From the NCBI RefSeq assembly GCF_040611135.1, contig NZ_JBEXNL010000005.1, positions 124,001 through 188,000 on the forward strand: a stretch of 64,000 nucleotides of DNA, given 5' to 3'. Under the pieces are notes generated by a model that saw nothing but the letters and a program-made list of their open reading frames with translations, had not been told where the DNA came from and made no database searches. This DNA is from Tsukamurella sp040611135 (GTDB taxonomy: Bacteria; Actinomycetota; Actinomycetes; Mycobacteriales; Mycobacteriaceae). Each line of letters starts with the position of its first letter. Position 1 is the first letter of the stretch. The position numbers and the translations under genes are program-made. Positions 8,406 to 17,086 of this stretch are shown here, in pieces.

Positions 8406-9013
8406 CGCGCGACCCCCGGATCTGCGGACGACGCCGCATCGGCCGCGCCCAGCAACTCGATCGCCAGCGCGCGCCCCGCCGGCTCGACCGACCAACCCGC
8501 CGCCGCCGCCCGCTGGGACGCCGCCTGACGCGACACCCCCAGCTCCGCCGCCGCGGCCGTGATCGACATGCCCGTGTTCAGCAACGCGGTCACCTCCCGT
8601 CCCTCCCGTGATCTGCGGCCCACGATAAGGCCGAGCACTGACAGGATCGCCTCGGCGCGTGCGGCGACGGCACCGTCGGCACCTCTGACCTGCACGGGAA
8701 CGGCGACGCCCTTGGCGGCCTCCACCGCCTCTCGCGCTGCCTCGAAGGCGCGGCCCCTGCCCGCTCGGGTCTGGTCGGGGAGCGGCAGCTCGACGGTGCC
8801 CGTCCCGATCCCGACGCTCCAGTGCCCGTCGGCCAGCAGCTCGAGCGCCGCATCGACCGCGACTGCGGCGTCGTCGGTCACCGCCTGCAGTTCATCGCCG
8901 GCTGTCCGGTCGGGTGTGCGGAGCCAGGCGAGGGGTGACAACAGGGCGAGGGCCGCCTCGACCCTGTCGGAATCGGAGCGGCTGCCCCGCTGGTCGGCAG
9001 TGACGACGATCAT
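8402..9013 (-). CDS. SatD-like protein with C-terminal helix-turn-helix
   Basis: A 203-residue protein. The N-terminal region (MIVVTADQRGSR near 1-12 and RTAGDELQAV near 38-47) resembles the SatD family, named from the acid-tolerance sat locus of Streptococcus mutans; the C-terminal third holds a helix-turn-helix, SITAAAAELGVSRQAASQR (about 151-169). The ATG is six bases downstream of a minus-strand TACACT box, so the mRNA is probably leaderless, and a perfect palindrome overlaps that box, pointing to autoregulation. Substrate or signal unknown. Confidence 0.6.
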   Translation of the reverse strand: MIVVTADQRGSRSDSDRVEAALALLSPLAWLRTPDRTAGDELQAVTDDAAVAVDAALELLADGHWSVGIGTGTVELPLPDQTRAGRGRAFEAAREAVEAAKGVAVPVQVRGADGAVAARAEAILSVLGLIVGRRSREGREVTALLNTGMSITAAAAELGVSRQAASQRAAAAGWSVEPAGRALAIELLGAADAASSADPGVAR

Positions 9014-9016
9014 CTC

Positions 9017-9034
9017 GCAAGTGTAGAGACTTGC
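9017..9034. promoter_or_regulatory. Palindromic operator over the SatD-like gene promoter
   Basis: GCAAGT-N6-ACTTGC is a perfect inverted repeat starting four bases before the ATG at 9013 and covering the minus-strand TACACT -10 box. A DNA-binding protein sitting here would block transcription; the HTH of the gene itself is the simplest candidate. Confidence 0.5.
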
Positions 9035-9077
9035 ATCCAGTAACAGCAAGGGGTGAGCCTTGCTTTTCTGCGGTGAT

Positions 9078-10238
9078 TCAGGCGGCGAGCGCGGGGTGAC
9101 GGAGGAGGGCGCCGCTGACCACCGCGCGGGTGAACGTCCCGCGAGCGGCCGCGACCCACCCGGCGACCAGGCCGAGGAAGAAGGCGACCGCCAGCAGCGC
9201 GTATCCGGTGGCACCCGTGGCTACCGCCATCGCGCTGAAGCCGGTGGCGCAGGTCCCGACGGGGAAGGTGAAGGACCACCAGGTCAGGGCGTACGGCAGG
9301 CCGTGCGGTGTCCCCAGCGCGGTGCGGGCGGTGAGCACGAGTGCCACCGCGGTCCACATCAGGACGGCCACGGTGACAGTCCAGCCGTAGTCCGTGCCGA
9401 AGCGCTGCAGATTCGCCGCGAGGTCGGGGGTCACAGCGAGGTGGGCCGTCGATCCGAGGCCGTTCGCCGCGGTGATCGACTGTCCGAGCGGACCGAGCAC
9501 GATCCATACGGTGGGGATCATCGGCGCCGCCCAGAGGGGGCCGCGCAGCAGGCGCAGCACGACGGCGGGCAGCACGATCAGCGACGCGGCCAGGGTGAAG
9601 GCGAAGCAGCCATAGCTGAACCACAGCAGCGAGACACGGACGGCGCCCTCCGGGGCGTACGGGAGCAGGACCGCGCCGCCGGCGGCGGTCACCATGGGGG
9701 AGACCACGGGCATCAGCCAACCGGCGAAGGCCGCGTCCGACCGGTAGTGGCCGCCGCGGATCATCAGCGCGGGGATCAGCAGGGCGAAGAACAGACCCAG
9801 CGTCGTGCCGACCACCCAGAGCGTGCCGCCCAGCGCAAGCGCGGCCGTCACCCCGATCCAGTCGCGGCCCACCAGCACGGACCCGATGCCGACCGTGAGG
9901 AAGGCCATCGCCATCGCGCCGTAGAAGTTGCCGATCACGGGGTCGCGATGGTGCCGGCGCGCGAACGCGGGGTACCGGACCCAGTGCGCGACCGTGCCCG
10001 CGGTGAGGACCGCGAGCAGCAGGGCCGCCAGCATCCACACCGCCGCCGCGGCCGTGCGCAGGCCGGGCACATGGACCGGCAGACCGACGGCCGCGTTCGC
10101 GATGATGCCGGTACCCATCACCGCGGCGAACCAGTTGGGCGTGAGGTTCGAGACGGCCTCCCACGGGCTGCGGAGGTCGCGCCACAGGCCGGACGGGGCG
10201 GGTCCGGCGGGGCGGGCAGTGGTGGTCATCGCGTGCAT
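9078..10238 (-). CDS. TDT family transporter (TehA/Mae1/SSU1-like)
   Basis: A 386-residue integral membrane protein with about ten hydrophobic segments, opening with NLTPNWFAAVMGTGIIANAA near residue 31, the entry signature of the tellurite-resistance/dicarboxylate transporter family. Members export sulfite, C4-dicarboxylates or act as anion channels; the substrate cannot be told from sequence. ATG 10238 is preceded by AAGGTGG; ATG 10229 is an alternative. It is divergent from a LysR regulator 70 bases away, which probably controls it. Confidence 0.85.
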   Translation of the reverse strand: MHAMTTTARPAGPAPSGLWRDLRSPWEAVSNLTPNWFAAVMGTGIIANAAVGLPVHVPGLRTAAAAVWMLAALLLAVLTAGTVAHWVRYPAFARRHHRDPVIGNFYGAMAMAFLTVGIGSVLVGRDWIGVTAALALGGTLWVVGTTLGLFFALLIPALMIRGGHYRSDAAFAGWLMPVVSPMVTAAGGAVLLPYAPEGAVRVSLLWFSYGCFAFTLAASLIVLPAVVLRLLRGPLWAAPMIPTVWIVLGPLGQSITAANGLGSTAHLAVTPDLAANLQRFGTDYGWTVTVAVLMWTAVALVLTARTALGTPHGLPYALTWWSFTFPVGTCATGFSAMAVATGATGYALLAVAFFLGLVAGWVAAARGTFTRAVVSGALLRHPALAA

Positions 10239-10285
10239 GGGTCCACCTTCTCGCCGGATCGCGGCGACCGGTACCCACAGGGCTC

Positions 10286-10299
10286 CTATCTACCCATAG
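10286..10299. promoter_or_regulatory. Inverted repeat between TDT transporter and LysR gene
   Basis: CTAT-N6-ATAG, within a 70-base divergent intergenic region, overlaps a TAGAAT -10 box (10297-10302) that stands six bases before the LysR ATG. This is the expected place for a LysR autoregulatory site, though it is short. Confidence 0.4.
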
Positions 10300-10308
10300 A
10301 ATCACGCT

Positions 10309-11217
10309 ATGGAAATGCCGTCCGTGGAATCGCTGCGACTCCTCGTGGCCGTCGCCGACCTCGGCTCGATCTCGGCCGCGGCGCGGGAGTGCTCGATCTC
10401 GCAGCCGAGCGCGAGTTCGCGGCTGCGACATCTGGAACGTCAGCTCCGTCTGGACCTGCTGGACCGACGCACGCGGGGCGCGGAGCTCACGCCCGAGGGC
10501 GCGGCTGTCACGGAGTGGGCGCGCACCGTCGTGACCGCGATGTCGGCCCTGCAGACGGGCGCGGAGGCGCTCCGATCCGACCACACCGTGCGGATCGCCT
10601 GCAGCCAGACCATCGCCGAGTACCTCATGCCGGCCTGGCTCGCCCGGCTGCGGGAGCACACCGACGAGCCGGTGCACCTGACCGTCGGCAACTCCGCCGC
10701 GGTGATCGCCGATGTCCGTGCGCACGTCGCGGACCTGGGCTTCATCGAGGGCCCGACGGTGCCCGACGACCTCGCCTCGCGCACGGTCCGGACCGACCGG
10801 ATGTTACTGGTCGCGGCGCCCGGAGACCGGTTGGCGCGGCGCGGCCCCGCTCGCCCCGTCACGGCGGCCGAGCTCGCCGAGCTCCCACTGGTGACCCGCG
10901 AGCCGGGCGCCGGCACCCGCGACGCCCTCGAGGCCGCGCTGCGCCGCGTGGGGCTCGAGCCGGACCCGCGATCCATCGCGCTGGGCACCAACGCCGCGGT
11001 CAAGATCATGGTGGCCGCGGGCGGACGCGCGGCCGTGCTCAGCGAACTCGCCGTCGCGGCGGAACTCCGGGACGGGCGGCTGGTCGAGGTCCCCACCGAG
11101 GGCATCGACCTGCATCGACGCCTGCGCGCGGTACGGCGGAAGGACGCCGCACCGCGCGAGGTCGTGCAGACGCTCTCGGCGATCGCGAGTGGGCGCGCCG
11201 CAGGACCACCGCGCTGA
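10309..11217 (+). CDS. LysR family transcriptional regulator
   Basis: A 302-residue LysR-type regulator. The winged HTH occupies roughly residues 1-65 (SISAAARECSISQPSASSRLRHLERQL split over two helices) and the periplasmic-binding-like effector domain begins near 90 with VRIACSQTIAEYLMP. The N-terminal effector region resembles regulators of sulfur or anion metabolism. ATG 10309 lies six bases after TAGAAT, indicating a leaderless mRNA. Divergent from the TDT transporter, its probable target. Confidence 0.88.
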   Translation: MEMPSVESLRLLVAVADLGSISAAARECSISQPSASSRLRHLERQLRLDLLDRRTRGAELTPEGAAVTEWARTVVTAMSALQTGAEALRSDHTVRIACSQTIAEYLMPAWLARLREHTDEPVHLTVGNSAAVIADVRAHVADLGFIEGPTVPDDLASRTVRTDRMLLVAAPGDRLARRGPARPVTAAELAELPLVTREPGAGTRDALEAALRRVGLEPDPRSIALGTNAAVKIMVAAGGRAAVLSELAVAAELRDGRLVEVPTEGIDLHRRLRAVRRKDAAPREVVQTLSAIASGRAAGPPR

Positions 11218-11247
11218 CGGACGGATCCACCGTCCGAACGCGACAGA

Positions 11248-12036
11248 TCAGGCGCGCCGCCGGAACGTCGACAGCACACCGAGGATGACGACGGTGACCA
11301 GCACGAGGAACATGGTGTTCGCGGCCGCGCCGAACAGATCGCCGCGGTCCGATTGGGTGAACACCGTGACGGGCAGGGTGCGCCAGGACGCGGGGTAGAC
11401 CATGATCGTCGCGCCGAGTTCGCCCATGCACAGCGCCACCGACAGACCGGCGGCCGCGGCGATCGAGGGGGCCAGCAGCGGAAGTCGCACCGTGACCAGC
11501 AGACGCAGCGGCGAGGCGCCGAGCGAGCCGCCCACCTTGTCCAGCATCGGGTCCAGCTGCGAGACCGCCGCGGAGACCATCGAGTAGGCGAACGCGAACA
11601 CGAGGATCGCCTGCACGAGCACCACGATCGCCGGGGTGCCGCCCAACACGATCGGTGGGGCCGAGAAGGCGACCAGCACGCCGAGGCCGACCACCACCGA
11701 CGGCACCGCGACCGGCAGATGGAAGAAGGCGTCGACCACGCCCCGCGCGCGGCCCGGCAGGTTCGGCACCGCGAGTGCGGCCCACGTGCCCGCGACGACC
11801 GCGACCGCCGAGGCGAGGATCGCCGTCTGCACCGAGACCCCGATGCTGGCGGCGTTCTCGGGTGTGAACACGTCCGCGACGTGTGCCGTCGTCAGGGCGG
11901 AGGGCAGCACCGAGGTCCAGCTGGCACTGAACGCCGTGATCACCGTGACGGCGATCGGGGTGATCACCAGTCCCAGCAGCACGAGCGCGAACACGGCCCA
12001 GACGGCGACCCGCGCCGCCGGATTGCGCACCAGCAT
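11248..12036 (-). CDS. ABC transporter permease, 2-aminoethylphosphonate/iron-type importer (second permease)
   Basis: A 262-residue permease with six predicted membrane segments and the BPD_transp_1 EAA-type loop GGSLGASPLRLLVTVRLPLL near residue 165. ATG 12036 shares one base with the stop of the other permease gene (TGATG). It is the last gene of a five-gene minus-strand operon of oxidoreductase, binding protein, ATPase and two permeases. The substrate class is inferred from the binding protein and from the divergent phosphonatase-like gene. Confidence 0.82.
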   Translation of the reverse strand: MLVRNPAARVAVWAVFALVLLGLVITPIAVTVITAFSASWTSVLPSALTTAHVADVFTPENAASIGVSVQTAILASAVAVVAGTWAALAVPNLPGRARGVVDAFFHLPVAVPSVVVGLGVLVAFSAPPIVLGGTPAIVVLVQAILVFAFAYSMVSAAVSQLDPMLDKVGGSLGASPLRLLVTVRLPLLAPSIAAAAGLSVALCMGELGATIMVYPASWRTLPVTVFTQSDRGDLFGAAANTMFLVLVTVVILGVLSTFRRRA

Positions 12037-12896
12037 CAGCGTGTTCCCTTCTTCATGAGGGCGCGGTACAGGGCGTACGCGCCGACGGAGATGAGCAACT
12101 GGACCGTGGCGAGGACGGCCGCCGACGCGAAGTCCTGGCCGACGATCGACCGGGTGTAGACGAGCATCGGCACGGTGATCACGTCCTTGGCGCCCGTGAA
12201 CAGCACGATCCCGAATTCGTTGAGCGTCAGCAGGAAGGTCAGCGATCCGGCCGCCGCGAGGGCGGGCAGCGCCGCGGGCAGGATCACCCGGGCGATGATC
12301 CGCAGCGGCCCGGCGCCCAGCGACGAGGCGACGTCGATCTGCACCGTCGGGATGAGGCCGAACGCGGCGAGCATCGGCCGCACCACGAAGGGCGTGTAGA
12401 AGGCGATCTCCGCGAGCACGACGCCCCACAGCGAGGTGGTGAACGAGCCGGTGGGCAGCCCGACCGCCTGCAGGACGCCGACCGGCCCGAGCAGCACGCC
12501 GAGCGCCAGCGGGATCAGGAAGCTCGGGAACGAGACGACCACCTCGATCAATCGGGCGACCGCCGCCGCTCCCGGGAACGGGACGAACGCGAGCACCAGG
12601 GCGAGGAACGTGCCCGCGATCAGGCAGCCGGCGGTCGACAGCGCCGCGACCTCGAGCGTCGTGCCCAGCGCACGCAGAACCGCGCCGTCGGTGAGCGTGT
12701 CGCGCCAGGTCGCGAACCCGGCCGGGTGCTCCGCCTTGTCAGTGAAAGTGCGCGAGACGATCCCGATCAGCGGGTACACGACCGCCACGAGGACGAGCGC
12801 GACCGGCGGCAGTACCCACACCCACCGCGGCGCGGCGAGCCGTCGATCCGCCGGAGGCGCGGGCGGCGCCGGTGGGGCGTCCAGGACCGCGGTCAC
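12036..12896 (-). CDS. ABC transporter permease, 2-aminoethylphosphonate/iron-type importer (first permease)
   Basis: A 286-residue permease beginning at GTG 12896, which overlaps the ATPase gene by GTGA. After a Pro/Ala-rich cytoplasmic N-terminus (residues 1-20) it has six membrane segments and an EAA-type loop SSLGAGPLRIIARVILPAAL near residue 200. It forms the channel with the downstream permease. In this importer class two separate permeases are normal. Confidence 0.82.
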   Translation of the reverse strand: MTAVLDAPPAPPAPPADRRLAAPRWVWVLPPVALVLVAVVYPLIGIVSRTFTDKAEHPAGFATWRDTLTDGAVLRALGTTLEVAALSTAGCLIAGTFLALVLAFVPFPGAAAVARLIEVVVSFPSFLIPLALGVLLGPVGVLQAVGLPTGSFTTSLWGVVLAEIAFYTPFVVRPMLAAFGLIPTVQIDVASSLGAGPLRIIARVILPAALPALAAAGSLTFLLTLNEFGIVLFTGAKDVITVPMLVYTRSIVGQDFASAAVLATVQLLISVGAYALYRALMKKGTR

Positions 12897-13972
12897 GCCG
12901 GGACCACCATGACATCGCCGGGATCGACCTCGGCCCAGAGCGTCTCGGCGCGCAGCGGTGCGTCCTCGAGCACCGGCACGTCCACGCCGATCGTCTCGCC
13001 GGTCTTCACGATCCGCGCGGTCACGTGCCGGACGGAGCCGCGCCACTGCTCCTGCTCGACCGTCACGCGCAGCCCGTTCGACGGCGCCGTCCGCGTGAAC
13101 CGCCACGCCCACGGCCGGACCGCCAGGAGGTGGTCACCGTCGGGCAGGGGACGGGAGGTGCGCAGTGCACCGCCGGGCAGGACATCGGCGCCGCCGAGGA
13201 AGGTGGCGGTGAATCGCGTGGGCGGCCGGTGGAACAGCTCGGCGGTGGTACCGATCGCCTCGAGTCGGGCGTCGCGCATGATCGCGATGCGGTCCGCCAG
13301 GGCCAGCGCCTCGCTCTGGTCGTGCGTGACGTAGACCATCGCGACATCGGGCAGCTCGGCACGCAGCCGCTGCAGCTCGCCCAGCATGTCCTTGCGCATG
13401 CCGGCATCGAGGGCCGAGAGCGGCTCGTCGAGCAGCACGACCTCCGGCCGCGTGGCGAGCGCGCGGGCGATCGCCACGCGCTGCTGCTGGCCGCCGGACA
13501 GCTGCCGGGGCAGTCGGTCCGCGTACTCGCCCATGCCGACCATCCCCAGTACCTCGGCGACCCGCGGCGCCACCGCGGACCGTTCGGCGCCGCGCGAGCG
13601 CAGTCCGAAGGCGACGTTCTTGGCGACGGTCATGTGCGGGAACAATGCGTAGCTCTGGACGACGATGCCGATGCCGCGCTTCGCGGGAGACAGGTGTGTG
13701 ACATCGCGGCCGTCGATGGTGACGGCGCCCGAGGAGACCCGCTCGAAGCCGGCGATCGCCTTGAGGGCGGTCGATTTGCCGGAGCCGGACGGCCCCAGCA
13801 GTGCGACGGTCTCGCCGCGGGCGACCTGGAAGCTGCAGTCCCGCAGGGCGGTCGTGTCGCCGTAGACGACGCTCACGTTCTCCACCCCGACCGCCGCCCG
13901 ACGGCGGACGGTGCGGTCCACGGCGTCGTCGTCGAGGCCCTTCGGTGCGACGATGCGCTTCGGCGCGGTCAC
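12893..13972 (-). CDS. ABC transporter ATP-binding protein
   Basis: A 359-residue ATPase. Walker A is GPSGSGKST near residue 60, the signature is LSGGQQQRV near 158, Walker B is VVLLDEP near 178, and the switch histidine is in VTHDQSEA near 214. A C-terminal TOBE-like beta domain (about 265-359) marks it as a CUT1/spermidine/iron/phosphonate-type subunit. GTG 13972 overlaps the binding-protein gene by GTGA. It powers the two downstream permeases. Confidence 0.9.
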   Translation of the reverse strand: MTAPKRIVAPKGLDDDAVDRTVRRRAAVGVENVSVVYGDTTALRDCSFQVARGETVALLGPSGSGKSTALKAIAGFERVSSGAVTIDGRDVTHLSPAKRGIGIVVQSYALFPHMTVAKNVAFGLRSRGAERSAVAPRVAEVLGMVGMGEYADRLPRQLSGGQQQRVAIARALATRPEVVLLDEPLSALDAGMRKDMLGELQRLRAELPDVAMVYVTHDQSEALALADRIAIMRDARLEAIGTTAELFHRPPTRFTATFLGGADVLPGGALRTSRPLPDGDHLLAVRPWAWRFTRTAPSNGLRVTVEQEQWRGSVRHVTARIVKTGETIGVDVPVLEDAPLRAETLWAEVDPGDVMVVPA

Positions 13973-15000
13973 TGACCGGTCGCCTTGTCGTACTCCTTCA
14001 CGTCGGCGTCGAGGCCGGTGAGCACCTGATCCCAGTTCGGGTTCCAGATCTCCACGCCGTCGAGCGCCGTGCGGAAGGCGTCCCAGTGCGGACCGGCGGG
14101 GGTCACATCGGTGCGCACGGGCGCGCCCCAGGCCTTCTCCGGAACGTTCTGCTGGACGTCCTTGGACAGCAGGTGCTCCATCAGCTTCTTACCGTTCGCG
14201 GAGTGGGGCGCCTTGTCGGCGAGGCCCATGTAGTACGGCAGCGGCAGGGTGGTGCGCTTGCCCGCGTAGGTGGGGTAGAAGACCTCGTAGGCGACCTTGT
14301 CGGCGGCGATCGCGGCCAGGGCCATCTGGACGTCGGAGTTGGCCACCGTCAGCTCGCCCTTGGAGGTCTTCGGGCCGAGCTTGCCGGTGGAGGTCGACGG
14401 GCCGACGTTGTTCGGCTGGAGGTCGGCGAGGTACTTCAGGGCCGCCTCCTTACCCATGACGTGCTGCAGGAGCAGCAGCAGGGCGGTGCCGTCGCCGGCC
14501 TTGCCGGGCGTCGAGTACTGGATCTTCTGCTTGTACGCGGGACCGGTGAACTCGGCCCAGTCGGCGGGCTTCGGCTGTGCGGCGGTGTTGCGGATCATCG
14601 CGAAGTAGTTGTTGACCACGGCGACGTAGGTGCCGTCCGCGGACTTGAGCTCGGCGGGCACCGCCGAGGTGTCGACATCGGACTTCACGAGCGAGCCCTG
14701 CTGCTGGGCCTGCTGGATGAACGGCGGAAGGGTCACGAGCACGTCGACCTGCGGGTTCGCCTTCTCCTTCTGCGCGCGGGAGACGACCTCGCCGGAGCCC
14801 GCCTCGACGAGCGAGACCTTGATCCCGGTGTGCTTGGTGAAGTCGGCGAACTCGGTCTTGTACCAGTCGCCGAGGCCGTCGGCGCTGTAGACGGTGACGG
14901 TGTCCGACGAGCCGGATCCGCCGCCGGTGCCGCCGCACGCGGCGACGGCGAACACCGCCGCGACGGCCGTGATCGCGCTGAGGGAACGGGTGATGCGCAT
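13969..15000 (-). CDS. Extracellular solute-binding lipoprotein, 2-aminoethylphosphonate type
   Basis: A 343-residue lipoprotein: signal peptide with lipobox VAAC (Cys at about residue 22), a Gly/Ser linker, then a periplasmic-binding fold beginning VTVYSADGLGDWYKTEF. The fold and the opening strand match the iron/2-aminoethylphosphonate (PhnS-like) binding proteins. It lacks the tyrosine cluster expected of ferric-binding proteins, and the divergent phosphonatase-like hydrolase supports a phosphonate ligand. It supplies substrate to the ABC importer encoded downstream. Confidence 0.82.
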   Translation of the reverse strand: MRITRSLSAITAVAAVFAVAACGGTGGGSGSSDTVTVYSADGLGDWYKTEFADFTKHTGIKVSLVEAGSGEVVSRAQKEKANPQVDVLVTLPPFIQQAQQQGSLVKSDVDTSAVPAELKSADGTYVAVVNNYFAMIRNTAAQPKPADWAEFTGPAYKQKIQYSTPGKAGDGTALLLLLQHVMGKEAALKYLADLQPNNVGPSTSTGKLGPKTSKGELTVANSDVQMALAAIAADKVAYEVFYPTYAGKRTTLPLPYYMGLADKAPHSANGKKLMEHLLSKDVQQNVPEKAWGAPVRTDVTPAGPHWDAFRTALDGVEIWNPNWDQVLTGLDADVKEYDKATGQ

Positions 15001-15060
15001 GGGGGATTGCCCTTCGTTTTCAGTGAAGCGGAGGTGGGGTGGGGTGTGCCGGGTGTTCGG

Positions 15061-16167
15061 TCAGGTGGGGAAGTGACGCCGGGCGAGCCCGTGCGCGATG
15101 GTCATGCCGACACCGGAGGTGACGATGCGCACGCTGAGGCGCTCCTCCGGTTCGGCGACGAGGTACGGGCGCGACGCACTGGACGCGTAGACGCCCTGCC
15201 AGCGCTCGATGATCCGCAGCTGGTCGAGGCCCATGATGCGGGCCGCCTCGGCGCGGAGGGTCTCGGTGACGGCCTCTTCGAGGAACGGTTCGACCGTGCG
15301 GTCGGTGTGGTGCGAGTCTCCGATGATGAGCGTGCCGTCGGGGCGCTGCGTGAACATGACGTTGGCGTCGATGGCCAGCAGGTCGGGACGTTCGGACGCC
15401 ATCCGCGTGCGGAGCGCGGCGGCGGCCGCGGTCTCGGCGAAGGCGGGGTAGCGCAGCAGCGAGGTCGCGGTGAGGACGGCGGGCGCCACGACGGCGCCGG
15501 GATCCGCGGCGCGGGCCATCTGCAGGGCGCATCGCTCGACGCGGTTCTCCTCGGCGAGGTCGGGGAACAGGTGGTCGAGGTCGTGCCCGACGCACACGAT
15601 GACGCGCTCCGCCGCGATCGCGCCACGGCTCGTGTGCGCGCGGACGCCGTCGAAACCGAGGTAGGTGGTGCCGAACCGGACCTCGCCGCGGTCCTGGGCG
15701 CCGACCCAGTCGGCCAGCCGGGCGACGGTGACGCGGGGATCGACCCGCAGGTCGGCCAGCAGTGCCGCTCCGCCGATCACGTCGTCGGCGCCGCCGCCCG
15801 GCAGCGCGTCGCGCACCTGCGCCGCCGTCCGCAGCTCCACCTCGCCGGCCCGCCGGTCCGCGAGTTCCTCGAGGACGGCGAGCTCGGTCGCGTGCCGGGC
15901 GACGGCCAGGCCTCCGGTGGTACGGGCACCGAGCCCGGCGCGGGCGTCGAGGTCCAGCCAGCGGTCACGGGCGAGGTGTGCGAGCTCGGCGAGGTCGCCG
16001 GACTGCCCGGTCACGCAGGCGTGCCCGAAGTTGCGGATCGAGGCCCCGATCGCCCGGTGGTCCCGGTCGATGACGGTCACCGTCAGGCCGCGATCCAGCG
16101 CCTCGACCGCGTGCGCCAGCCCGACGATGCCGGCTCCGACGACGAGGACGTCCACTGCGGTGTTCAT
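15061..16167 (-). CDS. FAD-dependent oxidoreductase, TIGR03364 type (phosphonate-associated)
   Basis: A 368-residue DAO-family flavoprotein with the dinucleotide loop VVGAGIVGLAHAVEAL near residues 8-23. The stretch GASIRNFGHACVTGQSGD near 43-60 resembles the TIGR03364 group, which is proposed to act in phosphonate catabolism, probably by oxidising an N-substituted or modified aminoalkylphosphonate. It is the first gene of the importer operon and divergent from the GntR regulator. The exact substrate is unproven. Confidence 0.78.
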   Translation of the reverse strand: MNTAVDVLVVGAGIVGLAHAVEALDRGLTVTVIDRDHRAIGASIRNFGHACVTGQSGDLAELAHLARDRWLDLDARAGLGARTTGGLAVARHATELAVLEELADRRAGEVELRTAAQVRDALPGGGADDVIGGAALLADLRVDPRVTVARLADWVGAQDRGEVRFGTTYLGFDGVRAHTSRGAIAAERVIVCVGHDLDHLFPDLAEENRVERCALQMARAADPGAVVAPAVLTATSLLRYPAFAETAAAAALRTRMASERPDLLAIDANVMFTQRPDGTLIIGDSHHTDRTVEPFLEEAVTETLRAEAARIMGLDQLRIIERWQGVYASSASRPYLVAEPEERLSVRIVTSGVGMTIAHGLARRHFPT

Positions 16168-16218
16168 GTCGTCCAGCGTGACGGTCCGCGCCCGAGATTG
16201 GCAATACCCGGAGCGTGG

Positions 16219-16306
16219 TGTCTATACAAGTTGTCCCGCTGTACATCGAGGTGATGATGGTGTTCATGGAACGTTCACCGTCGCGATCAGGTGAAGACGA
16301 TTTCAC
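16219..16306. promoter_or_regulatory. Divergent control region of the phosphonate-type genes
   Basis: The 154 bases between the oxidoreductase (ATG 16167) and the GntR gene hold several symmetric elements: TGTCTATACA (16219-16228), GTTC-ATG-GAAC (16262-16272), and GTGAA-N6-TTCAC (16291-16306). The last abuts a TATGCT -10 box (16310-16315). GntR/UTRA regulators bind such short palindromes, so this region probably lets one protein control both directions. Confidence 0.55.
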
Positions 16307-16321
16307 TTGTATGCTCAACGT

Positions 16322-17086
16322 GTGGTCGCAGCTCAGCCCCTTCATCAACGCCTCGCCGCGGAGTTCCGTGCGCGCATCGCCTCCGGTCGCTGGCCGGAGG
16401 GGGAGCAGGCACCCAGCGAGGCGGCGCTGTGCGAGGAGTTCGGCACATCACGGGGCCCGGTGCGCCAGGCTCTTGCGACACTCCGATCGGAGGGGCTGAT
16501 CGTGGGCGGGCAGGGGCGCTCGCCTCTGGTCCGGCGCAATGTTCCGAGTCACGCCGCCAGTGCTCTCGGGTCGTTCACCGCGTGGGCCCGGGAGCACGGC
16601 CACGAGCCGGGGCAGCGGACGGTACTGCAGGCGCGCGTCCCCGCGTCCGCGGCGATCGCCGAGCTACTGCAGGTCGAGCCAGGGGATCCGGTCCTCGAAC
16701 TCCGCCGGGTCCGCACGCTCGACGGTGCGCCGGCCCTGTCCGAGGTCATGTACTTCGTGTGGGACCTCGGGAAGCGGCTGATGGAGTTCGACCCGGACTC
16801 CGGGTCGGTGAACCGCTTCCTGCTCGACGCGGGCGCCGACCTCTTCGCCTCCACGCACCAGATCGACGCCGTCGCCGCGACCGCCTCGGACGCAGGGCAG
16901 CTCGGCTTGGCCGAGGGCGCCCCGCTGCTGCGGGTGCGCCGCACAACCACCGATGCCGCCGGCGACGTCGTCGAGTACGCCGAGGACCGCTATGTCCCCG
17001 GCGTGACCACCGTGATCGTCGAGAACCGACTCTTCGCTGCGCCGAGTCCGGCGCTGCGCTCCGTCCCCGTCAGGAGAGATGCATGA
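16322..17086 (+). CDS. GntR family regulator with UTRA ligand domain
   Basis: A 254-residue regulator: winged HTH (about 8-70, with EAALCEEFGTSRGPVRQALATL) and a UTRA effector domain (about 85-245). GTG 16322 is preferred because it lies six bases after TATGCT, giving a leaderless mRNA, and the family N-terminus PLHQRLAAEF follows at once; TTG 16307 is an in-frame alternative without a ribosome site. The downstream hydrolase overlaps by ATGA. It is the likely ligand-responsive repressor of the surrounding phosphonate-type genes. Confidence 0.82.
   Translation: MVAAQPLHQRLAAEFRARIASGRWPEGEQAPSEAALCEEFGTSRGPVRQALATLRSEGLIVGGQGRSPLVRRNVPSHAASALGSFTAWAREHGHEPGQRTVLQARVPASAAIAELLQVEPGDPVLELRRVRTLDGAPALSEVMYFVWDLGKRLMEFDPDSGSVNRFLLDAGADLFASTHQIDAVAATASDAGQLGLAEGAPLLRVRRTTTDAAGDVVEYAEDRYVPGVTTVIVENRLFAAPSPALRSVPVRRDA

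Noticed and set aside
13801..16254. 817-codon plus-strand open frame
   Set aside because: Antisense shadow of the ATPase, binding-protein and oxidoreductase genes; no motifs, Arg/Gly-rich composition typical of high-GC shadow frames.
16215..16499. Plus-strand frame starting in the divergent control region
   Set aside because: Out of frame with the GntR HTH; the region is regulatory.
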